A stretch of 24,369 bases of DNA from JAAEQG01 sp023133475 (GCA_030631415.1 DAOVLE010000051.1:1-24369); one strand, 5' to 3'; shown: positions 1-8,452, counted from the stretch's first letter. Made by a program: numbers and translations. The notes: a model not told the origin generated them from the sequence alone.

Positions 1-380
1 ACAAAATCGATGCCGAGAAGATGGCGGTCATGGAGCGGGTGGGCGGCAAGCCTACGCCCTATTTCGAGGAGTTCGTGCTGCGCACGTTTGAGGACCTGAC
101 CACGGACCCGATGAAGGGGTTCGAGCACTATGCCAACGAAGCCCCGAAAGGGCCTAACACGATCCAGACGCGATATCTCACCGAGGATGTGCCCATGGGG
201 TTGGGGTTGTTGAGTTCGTTGGGCAGATGCGCGGGTATCCCCACGCCGATGTCCGACAGCTTCATTCATCTGGCCTGCGCCATCCACGATCGCGATTATT
301 GGGCTGAGGCGCGAACGGTGGAGAAGTTGTGGCCGGGGAGCCTCGATGAACTGGTCGATTACGTGCAGCACGGCAAGTAG
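1..380 (+). CDS. Opine (octopine/nopaline) dehydrogenase family protein, C-terminal part
   Basis: The reading frame is open to the left edge, so only about the last 126 residues are present. The stretch TRYLTEDVPMGLG followed by LGRCAGIPTPMSDSFIHLA matches the C-terminal helical domain of the NAD/NADP octopine/nopaline dehydrogenase family. That family reductively joins an amino acid to a 2-oxo acid, or carries out related reductions; the C-terminal domain carries substrate-binding and catalytic residues. The nucleotide-binding Rossmann domain must lie upstream of the window. The TAG stop is the first trinucleotide of a palindromic repeat (GTAGGGTGGG) that begins at 377. The gene lies just upstream of the polysaccharide locus, but a role there is only a guess. 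The substrate cannot be read from this fragment. Confidence 0.75.
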   Translation, partial: KIDAEKMAVMERVGGKPTPYFEEFVLRTFEDLTTDPMKGFEHYANEAPKGPNTIQTRYLTEDVPMGLGLLSSLGRCAGIPTPMSDSFIHLACAIHDRDYWAEARTVEKLWPGSLDELVDYVQHGK

Positions 381-417
381 GGTGGGTGGAACCTCGCGAA
401 GCGAGGTGGAACCCACC
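377..417. repeat. Repeat R1 variant with inner hairpin
   Basis: GTAGGGTGGGT and AACCCACC flank an inner hairpin, ACCTCGC-GAA-GCGAGGT. A near-identical copy is at 24178-24217. The first TAG is the stop codon of the preceding gene. Confidence 0.85.
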
Positions 418-441
418 AACCGATGCATTGGGTGGCACAAA

Positions 442-462
442 GGCGGGTGGAACCCGCCCTAC
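442..462. repeat. Repeat R1, single arm
   Basis: GGCGGGTGGAACCCGCCCTAC, a 7-bp stem with a GGA loop, reads as the reverse complement of the TCC arm of the R1 unit. It lies just upstream of the CapA-like start and leaves no recognisable Shine-Dalgarno site there. Confidence 0.85.
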
Positions 463-476
463 GTTTGATCGGTATC

Positions 477-1793
477 ATGCAACCATCGTTGTGCATCGAG
501 GTTTCATCAGCGTCAGAGCCGACGCTTAACTTGCTGGCGGTTGGCGACTTTTGCGTTCGCACCCCGCCGGCAAAGCGTGCGTTAGCCGAGCAGCCAGGCC
601 AAATATACAGCGCGGAAGTGCTCGATACCTGCAACGACAAAGACGTGTCCATGGTCAACCTCGAATGCCCGCTGAGCGAGGCGGGGTCGCCGATCCTCAA
701 GTCAGGCCCAGCCATCCGCGGATGCCCGGAAATCGTTGACGCACTGCGAACGGCGAAGTTCGACGTGGCAGTCATGGCCAACAACCACATTCTCGACCAC
801 GGCGCCGAGGCGATGTTCGCCACCCGAGAGATGTGCCAAAAGGCAGGGTTGCAGACGCTCGGGGTGGGAGCGAACCTGGAGGAGGCTGAACGCCCGTTGG
901 TGATCGAGGTCAATGGGTTGAAACTGGGTTTGTTGGCTTTCGCCGAGCAGGAGTTCTCCTGTGCCACTTCGGTGTCGCCTGGGGCGGCGCGGCTGGACCC
1001 GGTGTTGGCTGGTCGAGTCGTGCGGCAGACGAAGGATCAGGCAGACCTGGTGGTGGTTAACGTTCACGGGGGAAATGAATTCCACTTTGCACCCAGCCCG
1101 AGAATGCAATTGTGGTATCGGTTCCTGGTGGATTGCGGAGCCGACGCGGTGATCGGGCACCATCCCCACACGGTCCAGGGCGTCGAGGTTTACAAAGGGG
1201 CACCGATTCTCTACAGCCTGGGGAACTTTGTGTTCGACAGTTCCGGGCTGCTGCCGCCGTGCTGGTATGTGGGATTGATCGCCAAACTGAGGCTCGGGGC
1301 CGGCGGCGTTCACCGAGTGGAATTGTGCCCGACCGTGCAATCCCAGAACGGAGGAGCACCGCACGTCGCCCTGTTGAAGGGTGACGCGGCTGAGCAGTTC
1401 GCAGCCCGGCTGCAACGTCTGAATGAGATCGCCGGAGACCAGGCCATGGTCCGGGAGTTGTGGGAATGCTTCTGTTATGATCAGCGGGCGGGGTATTGTG
1501 GGCGATTGCTGGCTGGTGCGGGGGTCACCCCAGCCCGGCTGAGCGGGTTGGTCAAGGGCGGCATCAAGTATGTGGCGCCACATTACCTGGGTGCTGCGTT
1601 GTCAGGAGCGTTGGGGCGTTATGCTACGGGGAAAAAGACCCGACAAGCAGTGTTGGCGCAGCTTTGCAACCTGCTGCGTTGCCCGGCCCACCACGAGTTA
1701 ATGACCACAGCCCTGGAAATGGAACTGGGCCAACAACGCCCGGACCCAAAGGTGTGGGCGGAATACGAGGAACTGATCCGGGCGTGCCGATAA
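477..1793 (+). CDS. CapA/PgsA-like metallophosphatase family protein
   Basis: This 438-residue protein has the motifs of the poly-gamma-glutamate/capsule CapA family (calcineurin-like metallophosphatase fold). Visible motifs are VGDF (22-25), VNLE (60-63), ANNH (101-104), HGGNE (197-201), GHHPH (227-231) and YSLGNF (246-251), which together form the expected metal-binding set. Family members occur in capsule and exopolysaccharide loci, where their exact reaction is poorly defined. The open frame extends upstream to 423, but those 18 codons are a palindromic repeat, so I chose the ATG at 477. No clear ribosome binding site precedes it. The protein has no obvious signal peptide. The next gene begins 29 bases later, preceded by a strong Shine-Dalgarno site, so the two are probably co-transcribed. 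The C-terminal 130 residues lie outside the conserved motifs. Confidence 0.85.
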   Translation: MQPSLCIEVSSASEPTLNLLAVGDFCVRTPPAKRALAEQPGQIYSAEVLDTCNDKDVSMVNLECPLSEAGSPILKSGPAIRGCPEIVDALRTAKFDVAVMANNHILDHGAEAMFATREMCQKAGLQTLGVGANLEEAERPLVIEVNGLKLGLLAFAEQEFSCATSVSPGAARLDPVLAGRVVRQTKDQADLVVVNVHGGNEFHFAPSPRMQLWYRFLVDCGADAVIGHHPHTVQGVEVYKGAPILYSLGNFVFDSSGLLPPCWYVGLIAKLRLGAGGVHRVELCPTVQSQNGGAPHVALLKGDAAEQFAARLQRLNEIAGDQAMVRELWECFCYDQRAGYCGRLLAGAGVTPARLSGLVKGGIKYVAPHYLGAALSGALGRYATGKKTRQAVLAQLCNLLRCPAHHELMTTALEMELGQQRPDPKVWAEYEELIRACR

Positions 1794-1822
1794 GGGTGCA
1801 CAGCCGGAATGGAGGTAAGCAT

Positions 1823-2926
1823 ATGGAACAATCTACCGGCAAGGCGGGTGATGCGTCGGGGGGCGATGGCTTACAGGCTCCGCAACGGGCACCCACCCCG
1901 ACGAGCACCGCTGAGGAGTCGTTTCGCCCCATCTTTATCTGTGGATGCCAGCGCTCCGGCACCACGGCGTTGGCGGTCATGTTCGACCGCCACTCGCATA
2001 TCGCGGTCCCACGCGAGACCCAGTTTTTCTGCGATTTTGCGAAGAACGACCGCCGCAAAGGACTGCCCCAATCGCACCAGGGCCTGCTGTCACGGGCGAT
2101 GGAGCACTACTACATAAGCCGGGTCGGCGTGAGCCATGACGAGGTGCTGAGCGCATTTGGCAGATACGACCCCACCTACACAAACCTGCTTCGCGCAGTT
2201 CTGGAGTGCTACGCCCGTAAGCAAAACAAGGGGCGCTGTGCGGAAAAGTCCTGTGCCCATCTGACCACCGCTCGTGAAATTCTCGATCTCTGCCCCCAGG
2301 CGCGAATCATCTGCATCGTGCGAGACGGAAGGGACGTTGTGCGCTCTCTCAGGAAAGTGGCGGTGCACTGGAAGACTTCCCAATCCGTGCCGCGGCTCTG
2401 TCACCACTGGAATTGGTTCGCGCGAATCGAGCAGCGGCATTTGCGGGAACTTCCCGCCGGCTCCTTCACGATCGTCAAATATGAGGACCTGATGACCCAT
2501 CCCGAGCGTGGGCTGAAGCGTCTTTGCGAGTTCATCGGCGAGGAGTTTGAGCCGGCACAGACGCAAGGCACCTCGTCGGCGGGGCCGGTTCAGGAGTGTG
2601 AGGCCCAGTGGAAAGCCAAAGCCAAAGACGCCCCCGACCCCAAGCGGGTGGCGGCTTGGCGCCGCTGTGACGATCCGGAACTTATCGCCCAGATGAATTA
2701 CTACATGGGCGGCATGTTGCGTCAACTGGGGTATCCCGATACCGCCGTCTCTGGAATCTCGTTGGTCAAGCGTTTGAATTGGGCGATTCGCTATTTCCCC
2801 TACCGGCGTGGTGTTTTCCCGGTGGCGCTGTGTGTGAATCGGGTGTTGAGATCGGTGTTGTCTTTGCTGGGCCGCCCCAAGACGCCGCAATCGGCTCCCG
2901 AGCCTGACGAACCCGATTCTGCGTGA
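1823..2926 (+). CDS. Sulfotransferase family protein
   Basis: This 367-residue protein is a PAPS-dependent sulfotransferase by motif. The 5'-phosphosulfate loop is FICGCQRSGTTAL (38-50), and the 3'-phosphate-binding segment is RIICIVRDGRDVVRSLR (160-176). It would transfer sulfate from PAPS to a hydroxyl or amino group, most likely on a sugar of the polysaccharide made by the neighbours. The open frame runs upstream to 1496, but GGAGGT at 1811-1816 sits 6 bases before the ATG at 1823, which fixes the start. The first 34 residues are a low-complexity polar leader. The Pro/Glu-rich tail after about residue 350 looks disordered. The acceptor cannot be predicted from sequence. No PAPS synthesis gene is in the window. 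Confidence 0.88.
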   Translation: MEQSTGKAGDASGGDGLQAPQRAPTPTSTAEESFRPIFICGCQRSGTTALAVMFDRHSHIAVPRETQFFCDFAKNDRRKGLPQSHQGLLSRAMEHYYISRVGVSHDEVLSAFGRYDPTYTNLLRAVLECYARKQNKGRCAEKSCAHLTTAREILDLCPQARIICIVRDGRDVVRSLRKVAVHWKTSQSVPRLCHHWNWFARIEQRHLRELPAGSFTIVKYEDLMTHPERGLKRLCEFIGEEFEPAQTQGTSSAGPVQECEAQWKAKAKDAPDPKRVAAWRRCDDPELIAQMNYYMGGMLRQLGYPDTAVSGISLVKRLNWAIRYFPYRRGVFPVALCVNRVLRSVLSLLGRPKTPQSAPEPDEPDSA

Positions 2927-2940
2927 AACACAACAGACAC

Positions 2941-2954
2941 GTAGGGCGGGTTCC
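2941..2954. repeat. Repeat R1, half arm
   Basis: GTAGGGCGGGTTCC matches the first 14 bases of the R1 unit and is then cut off, 6 bases before the flippase ATG. It fills the place where a ribosome binding site would be. Confidence 0.7.
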
Positions 2955-2960
2955 TCAATT

Positions 2961-4514
2961 ATGGGTCAAGCCAACCGCATCATCCTGAACGCCCTGTCGA
3001 ACTATGGTTTGACCATCATCACCATGGCCAGCTCCATGGTTATGGTGCCCATTGTGGTGCGAGACCTTACCCGGGTTGGCTACGGGGTTGCAGCGGTGGT
3101 GATGGCGGTTCTGGGGACCTTCGAGCTGCTTTCCAACCTGCTGGGCCGGGCGTTGCAACGCCACATTCCGCAGGACTTGGCCGGCAACACTCCGCAACGT
3201 GTCAATCAGACCTTTAACACTGCGCGGCTTGGGCTGATGTTGATAGGCGTGCTTGGTGCACTGGTGGTCTGGGTGCTGGGGTCGTGGCTTTTGGAGGACC
3301 CCCAGGTTAGCGACGCCATGATTGCCGACGGGCAACATGCCTTTTTGTTGCTGATTGTCTGGTTGGTGTTTGCCTTTCCGTTGTGTGCCTACCAGAAGGG
3401 CCTCGAAGCCATCCAGCGCTACGACATGATTAGCGCTTATCTGGGGGCGGTCACCCTGGTGCGGACCGTGGCGGTGATCGTCATCTTCGTGCTGGGCTAC
3501 GGAAGCATCACGGTGCTGATTGGGTCGTACCTGGTTGCGACGTTGATCTGCTTTTTGCTGTGCCGCAGGTTGTTCCTCCGCCTGACTCCGCAGGTGAAGG
3601 TGTCGCTACGGATGGTGGATGGTCGTGCGGCGCGGACCCTGGGCATTTTCGTGCTTGGGGTCATGTTTGTCGTGTGCGGGAATCTGCTGAGCGGGAACGG
3701 TTTTCGCCTTTTCGTCGGCAAACGGCTGGGAATGGATGAGTTGGGTGGGCTGGCTGCCGTGCTGGCGCTCGCCGGTCTGATGTGGAAGTTGATCTACAAC
3801 CTTGCCAACGTGTTGCCTTCGGCGGTCAGCGCCCAGGATGCGCGTGGTTTGTCGGGTAACGTGGCCAAGATTCTAACCACTGGAACAAAGTATTCGGTGG
3901 TGGTATCAGTTTCCATTTGTCTGGTGCCCATTTCCATCGCGGGGGCGTTTTTTCAACTCTGGTTGGGGGACGAATTCGCCGGTCTGGATGCGTTGTTGGC
4001 GATCTTGCTGCTGTTGCAGATTCCCTTGTGCCTGGGGTCGGCTTCGATACAGGTGCTGATGGGGATGGGGAAGCTGTCCCTTGTTGGGGCAGTGGTCTTC
4101 AGTCGCGGCGTTATCGGGTTGTTGCTGGCGTGGGGGTATGTTGAGCTGATCCAGCCGAACGTGACCGGGGCGGTGGCCTGGAACTCCAGCACCCAGGCGG
4201 TTGGTGGGATGGTGGTGCTGATGTACGCTTTGGTGATTGCCGGGGTGCCACGCCTGGCGGCTTTGATAAATGTGTTCGTGCGCCCGGTGATGCTGGGTCT
4301 GGTTGCCGCGCTGTTGACTTGGTGGATTTCGGTGCAGATCGGATGTGATCAGTGGTGGAAACTGATTGTGTCGGTGTCTGCGGGAGAGTTGCTTTTCCTT
4401 GCTCTTGTGCTGGTTGCCGGCCTGACGGGTGAGGAATGTTCGCGAATGACCTCGTTTGCGTCGGCAGCCGGTTTGCGGTTGCGGCAGGTGTGGCGTCGTT
4501 CCTGGCCCGGATAA
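2961..4514 (+). CDS. Wzx-like polysaccharide flippase (MOP/MVF superfamily)
   Basis: This 517-residue, strongly hydrophobic protein has about 12 to 14 predicted membrane segments spread over its whole length. That is the size and layout of Wzx/RfbX-type flippases of the MOP superfamily. The N-terminal segment, with MASSMVMVPIVVRDLTRVGYGV, matches the usual first helix pair of oligosaccharide flippases (a small-residue-rich helix and then a polar loop with a conserved Gly-Tyr). It would move lipid-linked repeat units across the inner membrane. The next identified gene is an O-antigen ligase/polymerase-like protein, which fits a Wzx/Wzy-type pathway. No Shine-Dalgarno site is seen, and half of a repeat lies just upstream of the ATG. 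Confidence 0.82.
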   Translation: MGQANRIILNALSNYGLTIITMASSMVMVPIVVRDLTRVGYGVAAVVMAVLGTFELLSNLLGRALQRHIPQDLAGNTPQRVNQTFNTARLGLMLIGVLGALVVWVLGSWLLEDPQVSDAMIADGQHAFLLLIVWLVFAFPLCAYQKGLEAIQRYDMISAYLGAVTLVRTVAVIVIFVLGYGSITVLIGSYLVATLICFLLCRRLFLRLTPQVKVSLRMVDGRAARTLGIFVLGVMFVVCGNLLSGNGFRLFVGKRLGMDELGGLAAVLALAGLMWKLIYNLANVLPSAVSAQDARGLSGNVAKILTTGTKYSVVVSVSICLVPISIAGAFFQLWLGDEFAGLDALLAILLLLQIPLCLGSASIQVLMGMGKLSLVGAVVFSRGVIGLLLAWGYVELIQPNVTGAVAWNSSTQAVGGMVVLMYALVIAGVPRLAALINVFVRPVMLGLVAALLTWWISVQIGCDQWWKLIVSVSAGELLFLALVLVAGLTGEECSRMTSFASAAGLRLRQVWRRSWPG

Positions 4515-4517
4515 TTC

Positions 4518-4681
4518 ACCGCGGAGCACGCAGAGACCGCAGAGAGTTGAGAAGTATAGAGAGTTATCGCAATTAGCGTTAAACAGACAATAAACACATT
4601 GTCAAAACCCGACACGCTCTAATTTAGCTGTAACTTCTTTCTAGAAAATACTCTGCGATCTCCGCGCTCTCTGCGGTGTGA
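4518..4681. mobile_element. MITE-like element with 28-bp terminal inverted repeats
   Basis: CACCGCGGAGCACGCAGAG at 4518 and the reverse complement of the sequence ending near 4678 agree at about 23 of 28 positions. The arms enclose about 100 bases that are clearly richer in A and T than the neighbouring genes and hold no gene. This is the layout of a small non-autonomous element. I see no certain target duplication. It fills most of the 262-base gap before the ligase gene. Confidence 0.55.
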
Positions 4682-4702
4682 GAAATGCGGGCTAGCGCGG
4701 AA

Positions 4703-4721
4703 CGGGTGGAACCCGCCCTAC
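4703..4721. repeat. Repeat R1, single arm
   Basis: CGGGTGGAACCCGCCCTAC is one arm of the R1 unit, 55 bases upstream of the ligase-like gene. Confidence 0.8.
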
Positions 4722-4776
4722 AACTGGAGGGTTTGTCGAGCCGATAATGTTTGTGACAGTCGGCGGGATATAGACC

Positions 4777-6153
4777 ATGGTGAATCCGAATGCCTACAGT
4801 TTAGCCCCGGCGTTGGCGAGGGGTGGCCTTGGGCGACCCAGAGTCGGTGTTGGGTCTGTTGCCGCATCACCTGAGTCGTCCAGGCCCAGTTTTCTGGCTT
4901 TGGCGGCTGCGGCGTATTTGGCGAGTGTTCCCGTAATGAGCTATGCGGAGGAACTCGGGCTTAACTGGGCTCCTCAGGTGATTGGCGTGGTTGTGGGGCT
5001 TGCCTGGTTGTTGCTGGGTGTTTTGTCCGGGCGGCGTCTGGTCTGGTCGAAGCCCATCACGTTGTATGTGATCTGGGCGTTGTGGTCGGGGCTGGGGATT
5101 CTGGTCACGATATCTGCCCCATATTTTTTTCAGTGTTGGCAGACGCTCATGAAGGTTGCACTGATCACCTGGGTCCTCTCCCAATGTGTGCGCACCCGGG
5201 CTGATCTGTTGCTTTGTTTTGTGGCTATAGGGTTCATGTGCCTGCTTATCTACCATCAGGGTGTGGACTCGATCATGAGTGCCGCCTCCTTCGGCGGTTC
5301 GCAAGACATCAAAGGCGCACGGGCGGAGGAAACTTTGCTGGTCAACTCCAATGCGCTGGGGCTTTTCGGGATCATAGTGCTTCTTGGGATCGTTGCATGC
5401 TTGCTCGCGTCGCACAGTTTGGTGGTCAAGGCAATAAGCCTGATCCCGGCACCGTTTACGTTTTACATTATCGCAGCTTCCGGGTCGCGCAAGGCCATGA
5501 TCTGCGTGGTGCTGGCGGCGGTGGCTATTTTCTACTATCACTTCCGCAAGACGCGGACTTCAAACGTTGCCAAGAAACTCGTGTTTTTCTTTTTCGGGGT
5601 TTCGATTGTTGGGGGAAGCGTGTACGCAGTCTCAAAACTGCCGTTCTTCTTTCGCCTCACGCAAACATTCACCGACGTGGGGACGATGCAGGATCAACCA
5701 CGATACCGGTACTTCATCACGGGGATGAAAGCAACAGCCGAGAACCCCTTCTTTGGTTTGGGTCTCGGCGGCTTTACGGCAGCGGGATTGTCCGGTATAG
5801 GAACCATGCACTATTCCCATTCGACCGTTACGGAAACTCTCTCTTGCACAGGCGTCCCGGGTTTTTTGCTGTACTTCGGCGGCCAGTTGGCACTCTTTAA
5901 CCTTCTACGCAAGCTCCGCAAAAAGGACCTGCCCAAGCACGATGCCGCTATGGTCAACGTGAGCATGGTCATTTTCTGGGTAATCCTGTTTTTCAGTGTT
6001 CTGGCGGTTATGACTGCGAGCAGGTTTATCTGGCCTCTGTTTGGGGCGATATGCGGATACCTTGCCCATCTCAAGTCGCAGTATCCAGACCGGCCGGTGC
6101 GGGCTGCTGTTCACGCACCAAATCCCAGGTTGGGGCGACGCTTCAAAGCCTGA
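4777..6153 (+). CDS. O-antigen ligase / Wzy polymerase-like membrane protein
   Basis: This 458-residue protein is polytopic, with about ten hydrophobic segments starting near residue 38. It carries the Wzy_C/WaaL signature: SGSRKAM (235-241) in a membrane-flanking loop, then a large periplasmic region with ENPFFGLGLGGF (322-333) and HYSHSTVTETLSCTGVPGF (345-363). This family joins or polymerises lipid-linked glycans on the outer face of the inner membrane. Ligase and polymerase cannot be told apart by eye. The N-terminal 37 residues are polar and Gly/Arg-rich. No strong ribosome binding site is seen before the ATG at 4777. It follows the flippase after a repeat-filled gap and precedes a glycosyltransferase by 21 bases. 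Confidence 0.85.
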   Translation: MVNPNAYSLAPALARGGLGRPRVGVGSVAASPESSRPSFLALAAAAYLASVPVMSYAEELGLNWAPQVIGVVVGLAWLLLGVLSGRRLVWSKPITLYVIWALWSGLGILVTISAPYFFQCWQTLMKVALITWVLSQCVRTRADLLLCFVAIGFMCLLIYHQGVDSIMSAASFGGSQDIKGARAEETLLVNSNALGLFGIIVLLGIVACLLASHSLVVKAISLIPAPFTFYIIAASGSRKAMICVVLAAVAIFYYHFRKTRTSNVAKKLVFFFFGVSIVGGSVYAVSKLPFFFRLTQTFTDVGTMQDQPRYRYFITGMKATAENPFFGLGLGGFTAAGLSGIGTMHYSHSTVTETLSCTGVPGFLLYFGGQLALFNLLRKLRKKDLPKHDAAMVNVSMVIFWVILFFSVLAVMTASRFIWPLFGAICGYLAHLKSQYPDRPVRAAVHAPNPRLGRRFKA

Positions 6154-6174
6154 TAAATTCAGGAAATCACAAAG

Positions 6175-7269
6175 ATGAAGATACTCATCGTGCTGGACGC
6201 GCTGGTTCGGGGTGGCAAGGAGCGTCAGGCCCTCAACACCACGCTGCAACTTACCCGGATGAGCTACGACGTGGAGTTGGTCTACTATCGTGACGAGAGA
6301 CCTCGGTACGAACATCCCGCTCTCCAGCAGGCCAAGGTGACCATGCTGCTCAAGGAGGGCAAACCGTTGCGTTTCGTTTGGCGTCTGGCCCGTTACATCC
6401 GGCGTGGCGGGTTCGACATCGTCCAGGGTTTCGGGGGGACGCCGTCGATTTATGCGTTTTTTGGCGGCAAGCTTGCTGGAGTGCCGATCATTCTCGGCGG
6501 ATACCGTGTCGAGTATCGGGAGGGCGGAGTGCACCGGTTCATTCACCGGGTGATGAGCCGCTTCCTCTCCGGATGGGTGGTCAACTCTCGGGCTATCGTT
6601 GATTCGATGGTTGAAAACCTTGGAGTGGACCGGCGGAAGTCTTTTGTGGTCTATAATGGGATTGACCCTGAGTCGTTTGTGTCGCGGCTGACCCCGGCCC
6701 AAGTCAAGGAGGCGGTTGGGATTGAGGCGGATGCCCCGACGGTTTCGGTGATGGCCCGGTTGCATCCGCAGAAGAACCACCGATTGTTTCTCGAATCCGC
6801 CAGGCTGATCCTCAAGGAGCGTCCTGATGCGCGTTTTCTGGTTGTAGGTGATGGTTCATTGCGGTCGTCGTTGGAGAGCTTTGCCGCGGTTTTGGGCATC
6901 GCCGACCGGGTGTTTTTTTTGGGGATTCGTTCGGACATCCCCGATCTGCTGGCTGCCACCGACGTAGCCGTGCTCACTTCGGACTTCGAGGGGTTGGCCA
7001 ACACGCTGGTGGAAGCGATGTGTGTCGGCAAGGCTCTGGTGACCACCGCCCATCGTGGTGTTGAGGAGTTGGTTACGGATGGGCGGGAGGGTTACATTGT
7101 TCCATGTGGGGACGCCCGGGCGGTGGCGGACAAGGTTTGCCGCCTTCTGAGCGACGAAACCTTGCGCAAGCGTATGGGCGAGAAAGGCCGACAGACCGTG
7201 CAGGCCCGCTTCAGCCTCAAAGCCATGGCCACCAGCCTGCTGGAGGTATACGAAAAGTGCTACAAATAA
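6175..7269 (+). CDS. Glycosyltransferase family 4 (GT-B fold)
   Basis: This 364-residue protein has the full GT4 layout. The N-terminal MKILIVLDALVRGGKERQ has the glycine loop after the first strand. NGID is at 161-164, ARLHPQKNH at 194-202 and VVGDGS at 223-228. The retaining-enzyme E-x7-E motif is E272/E280 within FEGLANTLVEAM. Such enzymes add a sugar from a nucleotide donor to the growing lipid-linked repeat unit at the cytoplasmic face. AGGA at 6158-6161 lies upstream of the ATG, with a fairly long spacing. It is close behind the ligase gene, so probably in one operon. Donor and acceptor are unknown. Confidence 0.9.
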   Translation: MKILIVLDALVRGGKERQALNTTLQLTRMSYDVELVYYRDERPRYEHPALQQAKVTMLLKEGKPLRFVWRLARYIRRGGFDIVQGFGGTPSIYAFFGGKLAGVPIILGGYRVEYREGGVHRFIHRVMSRFLSGWVVNSRAIVDSMVENLGVDRRKSFVVYNGIDPESFVSRLTPAQVKEAVGIEADAPTVSVMARLHPQKNHRLFLESARLILKERPDARFLVVGDGSLRSSLESFAAVLGIADRVFFLGIRSDIPDLLAATDVAVLTSDFEGLANTLVEAMCVGKALVTTAHRGVEELVTDGREGYIVPCGDARAVADKVCRLLSDETLRKRMGEKGRQTVQARFSLKAMATSLLEVYEKCYK

Positions 7270-7273
7270 TAAG

Positions 7274-7348
7274 CCCAAAGTCCCTAGTCCAAAGTCCAAA
7301 GTCAGAAACCAGCGGGACTTTGGACTTTGGACCTTGGACTTTGGACTA
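7274..7348. repeat. Inverted repeat of AGTCCAAAGTCC units (R7)
   Basis: TAGTCCAAAGTCCAAAGTC at 7285-7303 faces its inverted counterpart, GACTTTGGACTTTGGACC and more, at 7316-7348. Each arm is itself a tandem of a 7-base unit (GTCCAAA). It fills nearly the whole gap between the glycosyltransferase and rfbF, ending just before the rfbF ribosome binding site. Confidence 0.85.
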
Positions 7349-7367
7349 CATCTAAGAGGAGAAGCAC

Positions 7368-8141
7368 ATGAAAGTGGTCATTCTTTGCGGAGGCAAGGGC
7401 ATACGTATCCGTGACCTTTCCGAAGACCTGCCCAAGCCTATGATCCCCATCGGAGGCATGCCCATTGTCCACCATATCATGGGCATCTACAGCCATTATG
7501 GATTCAACGAGTTCATTCTGTGCCTGGGGCACAAAAGCTGGCAAATCAAAGAGTATTTTCTCAATTTCCGTTTCGAGACCGCCAGCATCACCGTGGACCT
7601 GGCCAACGCCGGAGCCGTCGAGTTCCATGATGCTCACCGTATCCCACCCTGGAAGGTGACACTGGCAGAGACGGGGCTGGAGGCGATGACCGGCTGCCGG
7701 ATCAAGCGGGTTCAGCAGCACATTGGGGACAATCCGTTCATGCTGACCTACGGTGACGGGGTGAGCGACATCGACATCAAGGCGTTGGTGGAGTTCCATC
7801 GTTCACACGGTAAACTGGCTACGCTGACTTCAGTTCGGCCGACGTCGCGTTTCGGCGAATTGGTTGTGGAGCACGATGCGGTAAAGGATTTTCAGGAGAA
7901 GCCTCAGACCTCTGCCGGGCTTATCAACGGTGGGTTCTTCGTCTGTGAGCCGGGGGTATTCGATTACGTTTCCGACGATGAAAGCTGCACGTGGGAACAG
8001 CATCCGCTCCAGCGCTTGGCTCGTGAGGGGCAGCTTATGACCTACGTGCATGACGGATTCTGGATGCCCATGGACACCACCCGCGAGTACGTTCTGCTGA
8101 ACCAGCTTTGGAACAAAGGTGAAGCAAGCTGGAGGCACTAA
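7368..8141 (+). CDS. rfbF: Glucose-1-phosphate cytidylyltransferase
   Basis: This 257-residue protein matches RfbF, which makes CDP-glucose from glucose-1-phosphate and CTP. The nucleotidyltransferase signature is ILCGGKGIRIRD (5-16), followed by LPKPMIPIGGMPIVHHIM (21-38). LTYGDGVSDIDI carries the metal-binding aspartate. FQEKP and NGGFFV are the usual sugar-binding segments. The length is normal for RfbF. GAGGAG at 7353-7358 is a strong ribosome binding site. It is followed, after 444 bases of repeats, by rfbG, the next enzyme of the pathway. In many O-antigen loci these two genes are adjacent, so the repeats appear to have expanded the gap. Confidence 0.93.
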   Translation: MKVVILCGGKGIRIRDLSEDLPKPMIPIGGMPIVHHIMGIYSHYGFNEFILCLGHKSWQIKEYFLNFRFETASITVDLANAGAVEFHDAHRIPPWKVTLAETGLEAMTGCRIKRVQQHIGDNPFMLTYGDGVSDIDIKALVEFHRSHGKLATLTSVRPTSRFGELVVEHDAVKDFQEKPQTSAGLINGGFFVCEPGVFDYVSDDESCTWEQHPLQRLAREGQLMTYVHDGFWMPMDTTREYVLLNQLWNKGEASWRH

Positions 8142-8150
8142 TCCGAACTC

Positions 8151-8225
8151 GTCATGCCGCCTTTGGCGGCACCTGGAAACCATGAAAAACGGGATCGGAC
8201 GTAGGGTGGGCTCCACCCACCCTAC
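8151..8225. repeat. Repeat R5 joined to R1 palindrome
   Basis: It begins GTCATGCCGCCTTTGGCGGC, a hairpin, runs through ACCATGAAAAACGGG, and ends in a perfect palindrome starting GTAGGGTGGGCTCC at 8201-8225. A second copy with few differences is at 24128-24217, there fused to the end of a gene. Confidence 0.85.
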
Positions 8226-8240
8226 ATGGCTTACCTACAA

Positions 8241-8430
8241 GTGTGCCATTTTCGGCGATGGAGTTTCGTGGCGGCAGGCTTGCGCTAGGCCCGGCATTTA
8301 TGCCGGGTATTGGAGCGGTTGTCTCCCCCCCCAGTTTTGCCCCGCCGCCTTCGGCGGCGGGGCAAAACTGGGGGGGATTCTTCGTTCGGCCTTCTCACCC
8401 GGCATAAATGCCGGACCTAGCGCGACCCAC
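8241..8430. repeat. Long palindromic element, copy A
   Basis: The core is an inverted repeat around the hairpin CCGCC-TTC-GGCGG centred at 8351. Its arms include GCGCTAGGCCCGGCATTTAT on the left and the matching reverse complement up to about 8423. The left flank TTTTCGGCGATGGAGTTTCG is shared with copy B (10986-11246), but the right outer arm is missing and replaced by R1 sequence, so this copy is truncated. Confidence 0.85.
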
Positions 8431-8431
8431 C

Positions 8432-8452
8432 GTAGGCGGGTGGAACCCACCA
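8432..8452. repeat. Repeat R1, arm
   Basis: GTAGGCGGGTGGAACCCACC, a variant arm that replaces the right end of palindromic element copy A. Confidence 0.65.

Noticed and set aside
423..476. Longer N-terminus for the CapA-like protein
   Set aside because: The extra 18 codons are R1 repeat and flanking sequence; the family motifs begin after the ATG at 477.
359..967. Long frames on the strand opposite to the polysaccharide genes
   Set aside because: They overlap well-supported genes fully, lack family motifs and reflect high GC content.
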